From contig DAIDGW010000210.1 in the NCBI GenBank assembly GCA_027452245.1, forward strand, positions 1 through 34,441: a stretch of DNA of 34,441 bases, written 5' to 3'. Every line of letters begins with the position of its first letter. The stretch's first letter is position 1. This DNA comes from Acidobacteriaceae bacterium. Lineage in GTDB: Bacteria; Acidobacteriota; Terriglobia; Terriglobales; Acidobacteriaceae. The position numbers and the translations under genes were made by a program. Below, piece after piece: positions 1 to 6,417 of this stretch. Under the pieces are notes generated by a model. The model was given only the letters and a program-made list of their open reading frames with translations. It searched no databases and had not been told where the DNA came from.

Positions 1-101
1 CCCTGGAGAGAGTGGCATCATGAACCCAAAGCTTCTACAATCGCTGGGCGAGGGAAGAGGCGCTGCCCCTTCCCTCGCGCTCCCATCCCCAAAACCAAAA
101 G

Positions 102-404
102 CTAAACTCGGTCGTTTACACAGAAGAATTGACAGACCTGACCAGCCTCATCCGTTACTTTCTTTTTGCGGACACTCGCGACGGCTTCGTCAATCATGTT
201 ATTGAGTGCGTTAGCGGGCAGGTCCACGAAGGCATCACGTACCTGACTGACAGTCCGGTCGAAGAGGCGCCATTTGACTGCATCTTCAACAAATTTCGAG
301 AGGGCACCTTTCTTCAAGCCGTGGGTGCCGAGGTAGGAACGCAGAGCCAGGTCGGTGTCCTTGGACAAAACGATGGTGAGGCGAGTGAGTTCAGTGTCGG
401 GCAT
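102..404 (-). CDS. Ribbon-helix-helix DNA-binding protein (antitoxin/repressor-like)
   Basis: This is a 100-residue protein. An N-terminal beta-strand-like stretch (ELTRLTIVLSKD, residues 5-16) is followed by two short helices containing LRSYLGTHGLKKGALSKFVEDAV. This is the arrangement of MetJ/Arc-type ribbon-helix-helix proteins, in which the paired strand reads the DNA major groove. The C-terminal half is helical and basic (VRKKK). The ATG start at 404 has AAGGA about six bases upstream. Sixteen bases upstream of the start lies a perfect 32-bp palindrome, so autoregulation through that site is the simplest reading. No toxin gene is seen beside it within the window; one could lie to the left of the window. 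The family call comes from pattern only and the exact family is not certain. Confidence 0.7.
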   Translation of the reverse strand: MPDTELTRLTIVLSKDTDLALRSYLGTHGLKKGALSKFVEDAVKWRLFDRTVSQVRDAFVDLPANALNNMIDEAVASVRKKKVTDEAGQVCQFFCVNDRV

Positions 405-419
405 CGTTCCTTCTTTTGA

Positions 420-451
420 GGATAATCAGATATACGTATATCTGATTATCC
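420..451. promoter_or_regulatory. Perfect 32-bp palindromic operator candidate
   Basis: The central half-site GATAATCAGATATAC is followed immediately by its exact reverse complement, and one extra G/C pair extends each end. This makes 16-bp arms with no spacer. The site is AT-rich in a GC-rich neighbourhood and lies just upstream of the ribbon-helix-helix gene at 102-404. It is probably the binding site of that protein and may overlap its promoter. The absence of a loop argues against a terminator. Confidence 0.75.
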
Positions 452-545
452 GCGGAACGGCGAAATTTGGACGGTTGCGATGCAGCACCCGACAGAAGCG
501 GGGAGGCGGGAGTTGAAAGAGAGAGTGCAGCTGCGTGAGCGAAAG

Positions 546-612
546 GACAGCAGGTCCCTCGACTACGGAATCGCTTCATTGCATGAAGCAATTCCTGCGC
601 TCGGGATGACAG
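546..612. repeat. Dispersed palindromic repeat, family B, copy 1
   Basis: The ends read GACAGCAGGTCCCTCGACTA and GCTCGGGATGACAG. The core is a 13-bp hairpin, GGAATCGCTTCAT paired with ATGAAGCAATTCC, with one G:T pair. The ends recur almost exactly at 11156-11221 around a different self-complementary core, and more loosely at 4114-4170 and 10442-10507. Confidence 0.7.
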
Positions 613-638
613 TCTGATGAAGTTACAAGTCGCAATCG

Positions 639-664
639 GGCTCCGCTGCGGCGGAGCCTTTTTG
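639..664 (+). terminator. Rho-independent terminator-like hairpin
   Basis: GGCTCCGC pairs with GCGGAGCC across a four-base loop and is followed by TTTTT. It points rightwards and lies before the portal gene, so it would stop read-through from the left. No + strand gene that would need it is seen between the window edge and the hairpin. Confidence 0.6.
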
Positions 665-704
665 TTGGGAGAAATTGCTTAGAAGCAGGGCAAGGGTCAA
701 AATT

Positions 705-743
705 CCCACCCTGGCCGGAAAAGGCGCGGCCAGGATGCAGCAC
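705..743. repeat. Dispersed palindromic repeat, family A, copy 1
   Basis: CCTGGCCG (710-717) pairs with CGGCCAGG (727-734). The left end is CCCAC and the right end is GCAGCACCC. The same overall form, CCCAC-stem-loop-stem followed by GCACCC or GCATCCC, recurs elsewhere in the window. Confidence 0.5.
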
Positions 744-772
744 CCTCGAGAGTTCAGGCAGAGAAAAACATT

Positions 773-2068
773 ATGAAAATTACAGAGGCGGTACGCGGCG
801 CATTGCGCCGGATGGCGGGAGTGTCTTCGACAGAGGCTCTCGAAAAGAAACGGCGGACTTCGGCGCTGCCTTCGATCTTCAATTCGTACGGCACGATGAC
901 CGAGGCGCTGCCGAAGATTACGGCGTACAACTTGCGCAAGTTTTCCGAGACACCGGTGGCGCGGCGGGCGATCAACTGCATTAAGGACCGGATCGCGGGG
1001 ATGAGATGGAGGATCCAGCCACGCCAGGGATATGGGCTGGAGCAGATTCCGAATGGAGAAGAACGGATTCGGATACTGACGCGAAATTTTGAGTGGCCGA
1101 ATGCGGAGGACTCGTTCCGGTCGTTTGCGGAGCAGGTGATCGAGGATGTGATTGTGGGCGGGTATGGGGCGGTGGAGGTGCAGTTGAGTCCGGAGTGGGA
1201 TAGCGAACATCCCCACTTCTCGCAAAGGCAGCGAGAAATGGGGCATCCCTCTTTGAACCAACCCACTCCGCTCCTGATGTGGCCGGTGGACGGGGCGTCG
1301 ATACGGATCAATGCGGAGTGGGATGGATCGGCGCATTCGCCGAGGTATGTGCAGGTGAACGATCAGCCGGGGCTGGCGAAAAATGTGGAACTGGATGATG
1401 ACGAACTGATGTATGTGCGGCTGAATCCGCGGACGCACACGCCGTTTGGGTTGGGGCGGCTGGAGGTGGCGTTCGAGACGGTGAATGCGTTTCTGGGAGC
1501 GCACCGGTATGCGGCGCGGCTGGCGTCGAACACGGTAGTGCAGTACGCGCTGTGGTTGCAGGATCTGACGCCGGAACATCATGAGCGGCTGATCCGGTGG
1601 TGGCAGGACGAGATTGAGGGCACGGGGAAGGTGCCCATCCTATCGGTCGAAAGCAAACCGGAGGTACTGAGGTTCGGTGGAGGCACCGATGCAGACTTAC
1701 GACTGCAGTGGCAGGAATTCCTGCTGCGAGTCGTCGCCGATGCTTTTGACCTTCCTCCGTTTTACCTGGGAGTGGAGCGGGACGTAAACCGCTCCACCGC
1801 GGAGGAGTTGAATGACCTGGCGTTCCGGCAGGCGATTGTTCCGACGGCGCGGTTGTTTGCGGAACATTTGACGCGGGATGCGATCGGGAAAAAACTGGGA
1901 TGGAACGATCTGGAATTTGTGTTCGCGGACCTGGAGACGACGGATCCGATGGAGGAGGCGCAGATTCAGCAGATGCTTATCCAATGCGGAGTGTTGACGG
2001 TGAATGAGGTGAGGAGGATGCGGGGGTTGGGAGAGATGGAGGGGCGGAACGTAACGGCTAATGGCTAG
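773..2068 (+). CDS. Phage portal protein (HK97-like)
   Basis: This 431-residue protein matches the portal family in length and in several features. An early conserved block (YNLRKFSETPVARRAINCIK, about residues 43-62) is followed by IAGMRWRI. A mixed central clip/wing region follows. The C-terminal half carries LPPFYLGVERDVNRST and then a helical stem/crown region with ETTDPMEEAQIQQ and LTVNEVRRMRGLGEMEG, typical of HK97-type portals. In phages the dodecameric portal forms the DNA entry vertex and docks the terminase. No terminase gene is visible upstream within the window. The segment around residues 147-165 is encoded by a family A palindromic repeat and may be an insertion. The start codon has only a weak purine-rich stretch (GCAGAG) upstream. 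The gene end overlaps the convergent gene at 2058-2759 by 11 bases. Confidence 0.88.
   Translation: MKITEAVRGALRRMAGVSSTEALEKKRRTSALPSIFNSYGTMTEALPKITAYNLRKFSETPVARRAINCIKDRIAGMRWRIQPRQGYGLEQIPNGEERIRILTRNFEWPNAEDSFRSFAEQVIEDVIVGGYGAVEVQLSPEWDSEHPHFSQRQREMGHPSLNQPTPLLMWPVDGASIRINAEWDGSAHSPRYVQVNDQPGLAKNVELDDDELMYVRLNPRTHTPFGLGRLEVAFETVNAFLGAHRYAARLASNTVVQYALWLQDLTPEHHERLIRWWQDEIEGTGKVPILSVESKPEVLRFGGGTDADLRLQWQEFLLRVVADAFDLPPFYLGVERDVNRSTAEELNDLAFRQAIVPTARLFAEHLTRDAIGKKLGWNDLEFVFADLETTDPMEEAQIQQMLIQCGVLTVNEVRRMRGLGEMEGRNVTANG
1211..1250. repeat. Family A palindromic repeat inside the portal reading frame
   Basis: CCCCACTTCTCGC (1211-1223) pairs with GCGAGAAATGGGG (1231-1243) with a single C/A mismatch, and GCATCCC follows. 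The intergenic copy at 20450-20488 has the same architecture and the same GGGGCATCCC end. The repeat keeps the portal frame open and encodes approximately HPHFSQRQREMGHPS. Confidence 0.65.
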
Positions 2069-2759
2069 AAGACGGTAACTCGTTGCTGCCATCATTAACG
2101 AGAGCGCCATAGCAGCGTTGCAGTTCCTGTATCGAATGCGCCTGCTTGCATGTGTGTGGGAAAAACTTGTGCAAGCCGTCAAGGGCTGCATCTGTAATGT
2201 TGAGGCACGCAGCATCCAGCGCTCGCACCAAGTTGGGGGCGGCGGCACGGTAGTTACAACGGCTAAAAGCTTCGACAGTGGGTGCGAAGTAGATACAGCC
2301 CATCGGGAAGCTTTTGTCAAAGTTGACGCGACGATTTAAACGGGCGAGTGCGCGCTGGTCGCAGTGACGGGCCAAGTAGTCAAGAGGAAAAAAGACATCT
2401 TCGTTGTCTTGGCCGTCGGGCAGGTTTTCAAAAGCGATTGAGCGCATGAATTCACTAACTCTGGGCTTGTTGATCATTGAGAGAGCGCGAACAAGATAGT
2501 AGCGCTCGTCCTGATCAGCAGTTCTATATTCGGCGATCAGCGCATCTGGATGCTTTCTTTCCCCAAGCGTGCCGGCAATCCATTGTAAGTCGCGATCCTG
2601 AACTGGAATCGGACAGGTGGTTGGCTTGTTCCGCAAACAGTCAATGAGTTGCTTGTCGGTCATCTGCTGAAGGTGTTCATCGGAACCGGGGGTGTTTTGG
2701 CCTAATGCGAGCGTGACAAGAGCCAGGAGCACCAGCGCTGCCGAGAAGATCCACTTCAT
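2058..2759 (-). CDS. Secreted Cys-rich protein of unknown function, cargo gene within the phage cluster
   Basis: This 233-residue protein starts with a clear signal peptide: MKW, then a hydrophobic run FSAALVLLALVTLALG ending near Gln21. The mature part has eight cysteines (for example LIDC, TTCP, RHCDQ, MGCIY, HTCKQ, QRCYG), suggesting disulfide bonds in an oxidising compartment. Repeated short helical segments (ALARLNRR, NLVRALDAACLN, LDGLHKFF) resemble HEAT-type repeats, but I do not recognise the family. The gene lies on the opposite strand between portal and protease, converges on the portal (11-bp overlap of the 3' ends) and must have its own promoter. Such a gene within a morphogenesis block would be called a moron in a phage or a later insertion in a decayed one. 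The start was chosen at the signal peptide. Confidence 0.65.
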   Translation of the reverse strand: MKWIFSAALVLLALVTLALGQNTPGSDEHLQQMTDKQLIDCLRNKPTTCPIPVQDRDLQWIAGTLGERKHPDALIAEYRTADQDERYYLVRALSMINKPRVSEFMRSIAFENLPDGQDNEDVFFPLDYLARHCDQRALARLNRRVNFDKSFPMGCIYFAPTVEAFSRCNYRAAAPNLVRALDAACLNITDAALDGLHKFFPHTCKQAHSIQELQRCYGALVNDGSNELPSSSH

Positions 2760-2797
2760 AGTTCGTAGTGAATGTAGCACAGCTTGGAACGGTGTGT

Positions 2798-2830
2798 TCC
2801 CACATCGCGCCCGCGGGACGTGGAGCACCC
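2798..2830. repeat. Degenerate family A palindromic repeat
   Basis: CCCACATCGCGC faces GCGGGACGTGG with about three mismatches, followed by AGCACCC. It lies between the divergent secreted-protein gene and the protease gene and ends about 30 bases before the protease start codon. Confidence 0.4.
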
Positions 2831-2858
2831 GTTTGCGCATGGTAGCAAGGAGATAAGG

Positions 2859-3494
2859 ATGGTTGAACTGGAGAGCATGGCGGTGGAGATGCCGGAGGTG
2901 AAAGGGCATCCGAACCGGGTAGAGTTTCGCGGAGTGCTGGCGGTGGTGGATGTGCCGTCGCAGAGGGCTCCGTCGGGATCGAGGGGACGGCGAGTGCTGC
3001 TGACGAAGGCGGCGGCGGAGCGGGCGCTGCCGTCGCTGCTGGGGATGGCGCTGGATTACGCTCCGTCGCTGGACCGGCACGATGTGCAGCGGAAAGTGGG
3101 CGTGATCACGCGAGCCGAGATCGTGGGACGGAACCTGGAGGTGAGCGGGTATCTGTTCGCGAAGGATTTCCCGGAGATTGTGGATGAGATCGCGAAGGGC
3201 GGACGCAATGCAGGAGTGCGAGCGCAGGTGGTGCGTCCACGGGAATTTTCGTTGGCGGGAGTGGGTAGCCGGTTGTTTGGCGCGGCGGGTTATTCGTTCC
3301 CGAGGCGCTGGCCGCGAACGTCGATCATGGCGGCGAGTACTGGGAAGCTGGGCATGTCGTATGAAGTGACGAGCGTGGAGATCGCCGATCGAGAGGCAAG
3401 GGTATGGACGCTGAACCGGGTGACGTTCACGGGAGCCGCGGTTTTGCGGAAGGACAAGGCGGCGTATTCGGAGACGTGGATTGAGTTGGGTTAG
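2859..3494 (+). CDS. Phage prohead protease-like protein
   Basis: This is a 211-residue protein. The start was fixed by AAGGAGATAAGG directly upstream of the ATG. It begins with VEFRGVLAVVDVPS (residues 21-34), and continues with LDRHDVQRKVGVI (His74), the VGRNLEVSGYLFAKDFPEIV block, and LGMSYEVTSVEI (Ser167). This His, then G-[LM]-S order over about 90 residues is what HK97-type (S78) and related prohead proteases show, where the Ser/His enzyme trims scaffold and capsid proteins during head maturation. The position directly before a coiled-coil scaffold and the major capsid gene supports the call. The motifs are divergent and a basic insertion (RLFGAAGYSFPRRWPR) lies between them, so an inactive relative is possible. 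Confidence 0.6.
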   Translation: MVELESMAVEMPEVKGHPNRVEFRGVLAVVDVPSQRAPSGSRGRRVLLTKAAAERALPSLLGMALDYAPSLDRHDVQRKVGVITRAEIVGRNLEVSGYLFAKDFPEIVDEIAKGGRNAGVRAQVVRPREFSLAGVGSRLFGAAGYSFPRRWPRTSIMAASTGKLGMSYEVTSVEIADREARVWTLNRVTFTGAAVLRKDKAAYSETWIELG

Positions 3495-3556
3495 TCCTGA
3501 GTTTCGAGCCGCGAGTAGAGAGGAGTTCAGGTCACATTTTCGAGGAGGAGTTGAAG

Positions 3557-3976
3557 ATGAATGAAGAGATGGTGCAGCAGATGATGGCGGCGGCGGAACG
3601 GTTGGCAAGTGCAGCCGAATCGCTGGATCGCGTGCTGGGTCGAGTGGATGCACAACAGGAAGCATTGAACGCGAAAGTCGATCGGATCGTGGCAGCGGTG
3701 GATGAGCAGACATATGTTCCGACGAATGGAGAGACGCGGCAGTTGCAGGAGCGCGTGGCCGAGTTGGAAAAGTCGAATGCCGATCTGAAAGCGCAGGCGG
3801 CAAGACTGACGCGAAAGACGCTGCCCCCGATGGTGTCGGCGATCCTGGCGAAGAGCGGTGGAGAGTCGGAGGGGAGAGTCGATAAAGAGGTGCTGAACAA
3901 GTCGCTGCAGAGTTTGAGCGTGGAGCAGCGGATTGCGGTGAAGTCGGAATTGGCGCGGGCCGGGATGATCGAGTAA
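3557..3976 (+). CDS. Coiled-coil phage scaffold-like protein
   Basis: This 139-residue protein is acidic to neutral, almost entirely helical, and rich in Ala, Glu, Gln and Lys. It has a long heptad-like region (SAAESLDRVLGRVDAQQEAL onward to LQERVAELEKSNADLKAQAA, about residues 18-85) and a basic helical C-terminus (VEQRIAVKSELARAGMIE). Scaffold proteins of this size and composition, encoded between protease and capsid, template procapsid assembly and bind the capsid through a basic C-terminal helix. The ATG is preceded by GAGGAGGAG at a six-base spacing; an in-frame TTG two codons earlier is possible. A strong terminator follows. Function is inferred from composition and position only. Confidence 0.65.
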   Translation: MNEEMVQQMMAAAERLASAAESLDRVLGRVDAQQEALNAKVDRIVAAVDEQTYVPTNGETRQLQERVAELEKSNADLKAQAARLTRKTLPPMVSAILAKSGGESEGRVDKEVLNKSLQSLSVEQRIAVKSELARAGMIE

Positions 3977-4002
3977 TCCGGCGTCCGGCGTTTGGCAAGG
4001 AA

Positions 4003-4031
4003 GGCACGACTACGGTCGTGCCATTTTCTTT
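4003..4031 (+). terminator. Rho-independent terminator after the scaffold gene
   Basis: GGCACGAC (4003-4010) pairs perfectly with GTCGTGCC (4015-4022) across TACG, followed by ATTTTCTTT. It lies 26 bases after the scaffold stop codon and would separate the portal-protease-scaffold transcript from the capsid gene. Confidence 0.75.
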
Positions 4032-4113
4032 GGCGCGTTTCGGGGATGAAGAAAAAATCTCCGCACGAGCAGAGCTTGTACGGGGCACCCGAAATTCTCG
4101 TATCTGCGAAGAA

Positions 4114-4170
4114 GCGGGTTCCTCGACACGTTCTCGCCGCGATGGTGGCTGCGGACGGCTCGGAATTATC
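4114..4170. repeat. Dispersed palindromic repeat, family B, copy 2
   Basis: The ends GCGGGTTCCTCGACACG and GGCTCGGAATTATCG match the family B ends at 10442-10507 (GGTTCCTCGACACG and GGCTCGGAATGACAG). The copy lies in the 261-bp gap before the capsid start codon. The open frame running through it is not part of the capsid gene. Confidence 0.55.
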
Positions 4171-4237
4171 GCGGTTAACGAAACATGGGTTTTCGGTTGT
4201 GCGCGTTTTTCAGCAGGACAAAACAGAAGGAGAAAAG

Positions 4238-5209
4238 ATGAGAGGACAATTTTTGGATTTGATGGCAGCGGCAGACTTTATCGGGCCTGGCGCAGTTGAG
4301 ATCGACCGGTATCAGACCGAGATCTTCGACATCGTGCGGCGGCGGGGAGTTTTCGGGCAGCGAATCAAGCAGGCTCCGGCCACGGGACATCCTTCAAGAT
4401 TCTTTGAGGAGACCACGATTGCAGCTCCGACTGCGGCGCAGGCATTTGTCGATCCGCGGAATATTGTGCCGACGGTGAACTCGCCAAGCCGGGTGGAACT
4501 TTCGGTTCCGCTGAAGGCGCTGGTTTCGCAACTCAACTACAACCTATTCGACCTGGAAGTCACGGCGCAGCAGAGCCAGTTCGCGTATTTGCAGGCGAAG
4601 GATCTGGCGGATGCGGTGGACGGATTGCTGCGGACGCACGATGTGGCGCTGTGGAACGGCAACGACACGTCGCTGAGCGCTCCGACGACTCCGCAGTATT
4701 TCGGCGTAGTGGGACAGATCGAAGCGGGGGGGAACACGACGACGATCGGGACTTCGGCCAGCATCGTGGATGGACTGAAGAGCACGATCGCAAACATGGT
4801 GGCGAATTCGTCGTATGAAGTGCGTCCGACGGCGATTTATGCAAACCCGGTGCTGCTCGACCTGATCGATCGCGAGATGAAGACCGAGTTCAATGTGGTG
4901 CTGAACACCGTGGAGATCACGGGCGGGATTCGCGTGAAGGCGCTGACCACGCAGGCGGGCGAGTTGCCGCTGATTCCGGAATGGGCTCTGGGATACACGG
5001 GGACTCCGGGATCGGGGAGCGCGGTTCTGCCGGCGTACATCGTGACGGAAGACCTGATCGAGTATCACTGGCTGACGGATCCGAATCCGCGGGTGTTCCG
5101 GTTGGGACTGCCAAGTGCACTGACGCAACAGATGGTGGTGGTGAAGTTCGGAGCTCCGGTGGTCAAGGGGGCGAGCTTTGCGCATTACGAGGTGAAGGTG
5201 CAGCGGTAA
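4238..5209 (+). CDS. Phage major capsid protein (HK97 fold)
   Basis: This 323-residue protein matches HK97-fold capsid proteins in length and layout. An N-terminal arm (MAAADFIGPGAVEIDRYQTE) is followed by an extended loop region (FEETTIAAPTAAQAFVDPRN). A spine helix and P-domain follow (AYLQAKDLADAVDGLLRTHDVALWNG, about residues 120-145). The A-domain then carries SIVDGLKSTIANM and the typical PTAIYANPVLLDLIDREMKT block (about residues 200-219). The start was set at the ATG preceded by AGAAGGAGAAAAG; the longer open frame to the left runs through a terminator and a repeat. It lacks an N-terminal delta domain, consistent with a separate scaffold gene. It is flanked on both sides by strong terminators, so it may be expressed as its own transcript. 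Confidence 0.85.
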   Translation: MRGQFLDLMAAADFIGPGAVEIDRYQTEIFDIVRRRGVFGQRIKQAPATGHPSRFFEETTIAAPTAAQAFVDPRNIVPTVNSPSRVELSVPLKALVSQLNYNLFDLEVTAQQSQFAYLQAKDLADAVDGLLRTHDVALWNGNDTSLSAPTTPQYFGVVGQIEAGGNTTTIGTSASIVDGLKSTIANMVANSSYEVRPTAIYANPVLLDLIDREMKTEFNVVLNTVEITGGIRVKALTTQAGELPLIPEWALGYTGTPGSGSAVLPAYIVTEDLIEYHWLTDPNPRVFRLGLPSALTQQMVVVKFGAPVVKGASFAHYEVKVQR

Positions 5210-5237
5210 ACCAGCCGCCTGGGACCACTCGTAAGTG

Positions 5238-5271
5238 GGAGCGTGACCTTTGTCGCGCTCCTTTTTTTCTT
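5238..5271 (+). terminator. Rho-independent terminator after the capsid gene
   Basis: GGAGCGTGAC (5238-5247) pairs with GTCGCGCTCC (5252-5261) with one G:T pair, followed by a run of T (CTTTTTTTCTT). It lies 28 bases after the capsid stop codon. Confidence 0.8.
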
Positions 5272-5320
5272 GTCGAAGTGAGGGGCTGACTTCCCATTCC
5301 AACGCGAGCGAGAAGGAATC

Positions 5321-5947
5321 ATGAATTATTTGGATGCAACGGAATATTTGACGTATGGGCTGGATGCGACGACGGACCCGTCATGGGTGACCGCGGCATC
5401 GGCGGTAATCGACGCGCATTGCCGGCGGGCCACGCTGGGCGTGACGCAGTACGAAGAGCGGCTGAAGATGCTGGCGGATTTGAATACGGTGCGGTTGAGT
5501 TATCTGCCGCTGGTGACGGTGGCTCCGGCAGCGACGCCGGTCGTTTCGCTGCAGGGGCGTTATGGATTGCCGCGGCGCGGGGAATGGCCGGCTCCGGACT
5601 TGAGCATGGAATTTGCGCTGGTGTTCACGCTGCCGGGATCGTGGACGACGATCGATCCGACGACGGTGGATATCTCGCCCGTGCTGGGAGAGCTTACGTT
5701 TCCGGTGAATGTTCTGGGGCTGGCGTTCAACGAAGTGGATGTGACGTACACGGCGGGGCTGCAGACGATTCCCGATGGGGTGAAAGTGGCGTGCGCGCAG
5801 GTGGTGAAGAATGCGCAGGCGACGCCGGCGCTGAATGTGAAGGCGGGAGCGATGGACCGGATGCGGCTGGAATATTTCAGCGAGACGCTGCTGGACGATA
5901 CGGTGCGAACTCTGCTGACGCCGTATATAGCGCGAAAGGGCGCATAG
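5321..5947 (+). CDS. Phage head-tail adaptor-like protein
   Basis: This is a 208-residue protein. It starts with MNYLDATEYLTYGLDATTDPSWVTAASAVIDAHC, the usual opening of gp6/gp15-type head-tail adaptors, where an N-terminal helical bundle made of a short helix and a long A-rich helix binds beneath the portal. Then follow LPLVTVAPAATPVVSLQGRYG, a beta-rich middle with VDVTYTAGLQTIPDGVKVACAQVV, and a C-terminal helix ending ETLLDDTVRTLLTPYIARKG. The pattern of a beta motif (V-x-YTAG-x-x-x-P) followed by a helix is common in these adaptors. The start has AGAAGGAATC upstream. It is the first gene after the capsid terminator, followed after eight bases by the next gene. Confidence 0.65.
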   Translation: MNYLDATEYLTYGLDATTDPSWVTAASAVIDAHCRRATLGVTQYEERLKMLADLNTVRLSYLPLVTVAPAATPVVSLQGRYGLPRRGEWPAPDLSMEFALVFTLPGSWTTIDPTTVDISPVLGELTFPVNVLGLAFNEVDVTYTAGLQTIPDGVKVACAQVVKNAQATPALNVKAGAMDRMRLEYFSETLLDDTVRTLLTPYIARKGA

Positions 5948-5955
5948 GAGGAGCG

Positions 5956-6357
5956 ATGGCGATTCAAGGAGCGGCGATGCTGCGAGCGGCGAACGCAATG
6001 CTGGCGGCGTTTGGCGGAGACCGGGTGGAGTTGATGCTGCCGGCAACGGCGACAGCGAGCGACGGGGCGGGGCAGTTGGGACTGGTCGATCCGGGGGTGC
6101 AGGAAGTGGTGATTTCTCCGGTGGTGACGCGGGTATTGGCGACGAACAATCTGGGCCCGCGGCGTCGAGTGGAGTTCACGCTTCCGGCGTCGGTGATTGC
6201 CGAGCAATTGCCGGCATTGGGCTTGGCAACGGCGGACGATCTGTTCAAAGCCGCGATGGGATTGAGCTATGGCTCAGAGGTGTTTCACATCGAGAGCGTG
6301 GTTCCGGAAGAGTTTTGCGGGACAGTCTACTTCTACGTGGTGACGGCGGTGGAGTAA
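5956..6357 (+). CDS. Phage neck/head-closure-like protein, unassigned
   Basis: This is a 133-residue protein. The start is set at the ATG after GGAGGAGCG, eight bases after the adaptor stop; the longer open frame to the left shadows the adaptor gene. Apart from an N-terminal helix (GAAMLRAANAMLAAFGG) it is beta-rich (VELMLPATAT, VVISPVVTRVL, RRVEFTLPASVI), with a final beta hairpin EFCGTVYFYVVTAVE. This size and position, after the adaptor and before tail genes, fit a head-closure or stopper protein. I see no diagnostic motif, so the role is an inference from synteny. Confidence 0.5.
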   Translation: MAIQGAAMLRAANAMLAAFGGDRVELMLPATATASDGAGQLGLVDPGVQEVVISPVVTRVLATNNLGPRRRVEFTLPASVIAEQLPALGLATADDLFKAAMGLSYGSEVFHIESVVPEEFCGTVYFYVVTAVE

Positions 6358-6417
6358 GAGCGATAAGCGGTTCGTAAGCGGAACACAAACCTTATCCAAG
6401 ATTTTCAGAGAGTAATT

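Larger units (their letters stand above)
405..772. other. Intergenic region before the phage cluster, no gene
   Basis: This 368-bp stretch contains no convincing gene. From left to right it holds the perfect palindrome (420-451), a family B palindromic repeat (546-612), a rho-independent terminator-like hairpin (639-664) and a family A palindromic repeat (705-743). The start of the portal gene follows. Confidence 0.6.

Noticed and set aside
20-205. Short + strand open frame at the left edge
   Set aside because: It overlaps the ribbon-helix-helix gene on the other strand, has a Pro/Lys/Arg-rich non-protein-like composition and no ribosome-binding site.
623-1582. 319-codon minus-strand open frame over the portal gene
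   Set aside because: Its composition (runs of Arg, His, Pro) is that of an antisense shadow, and the portal protein on the other strand has clear family features.
2760-4088. Upstream 440 codons of a 676-codon minus-strand open frame (2058-4088)
   Set aside because: It is opposite the protease and scaffold genes, is rich in Arg, His, Ser and Pro as antisense frames of GC-rich genes are, and the signal peptide at 2759 marks the real start.
3992-4237. 82-codon extension of the capsid frame to the left
   Set aside because: It contains a terminator hairpin and a dispersed repeat, and an excellent ribosome-binding site precedes the ATG at 4238.
5383-5955. N-terminal part of the 324-codon open frame ending at 6357
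   Set aside because: It overlaps the adaptor gene in another frame. The ribosome-binding site GGAGGAGCG at 5947-5955 places the true start at 5956.
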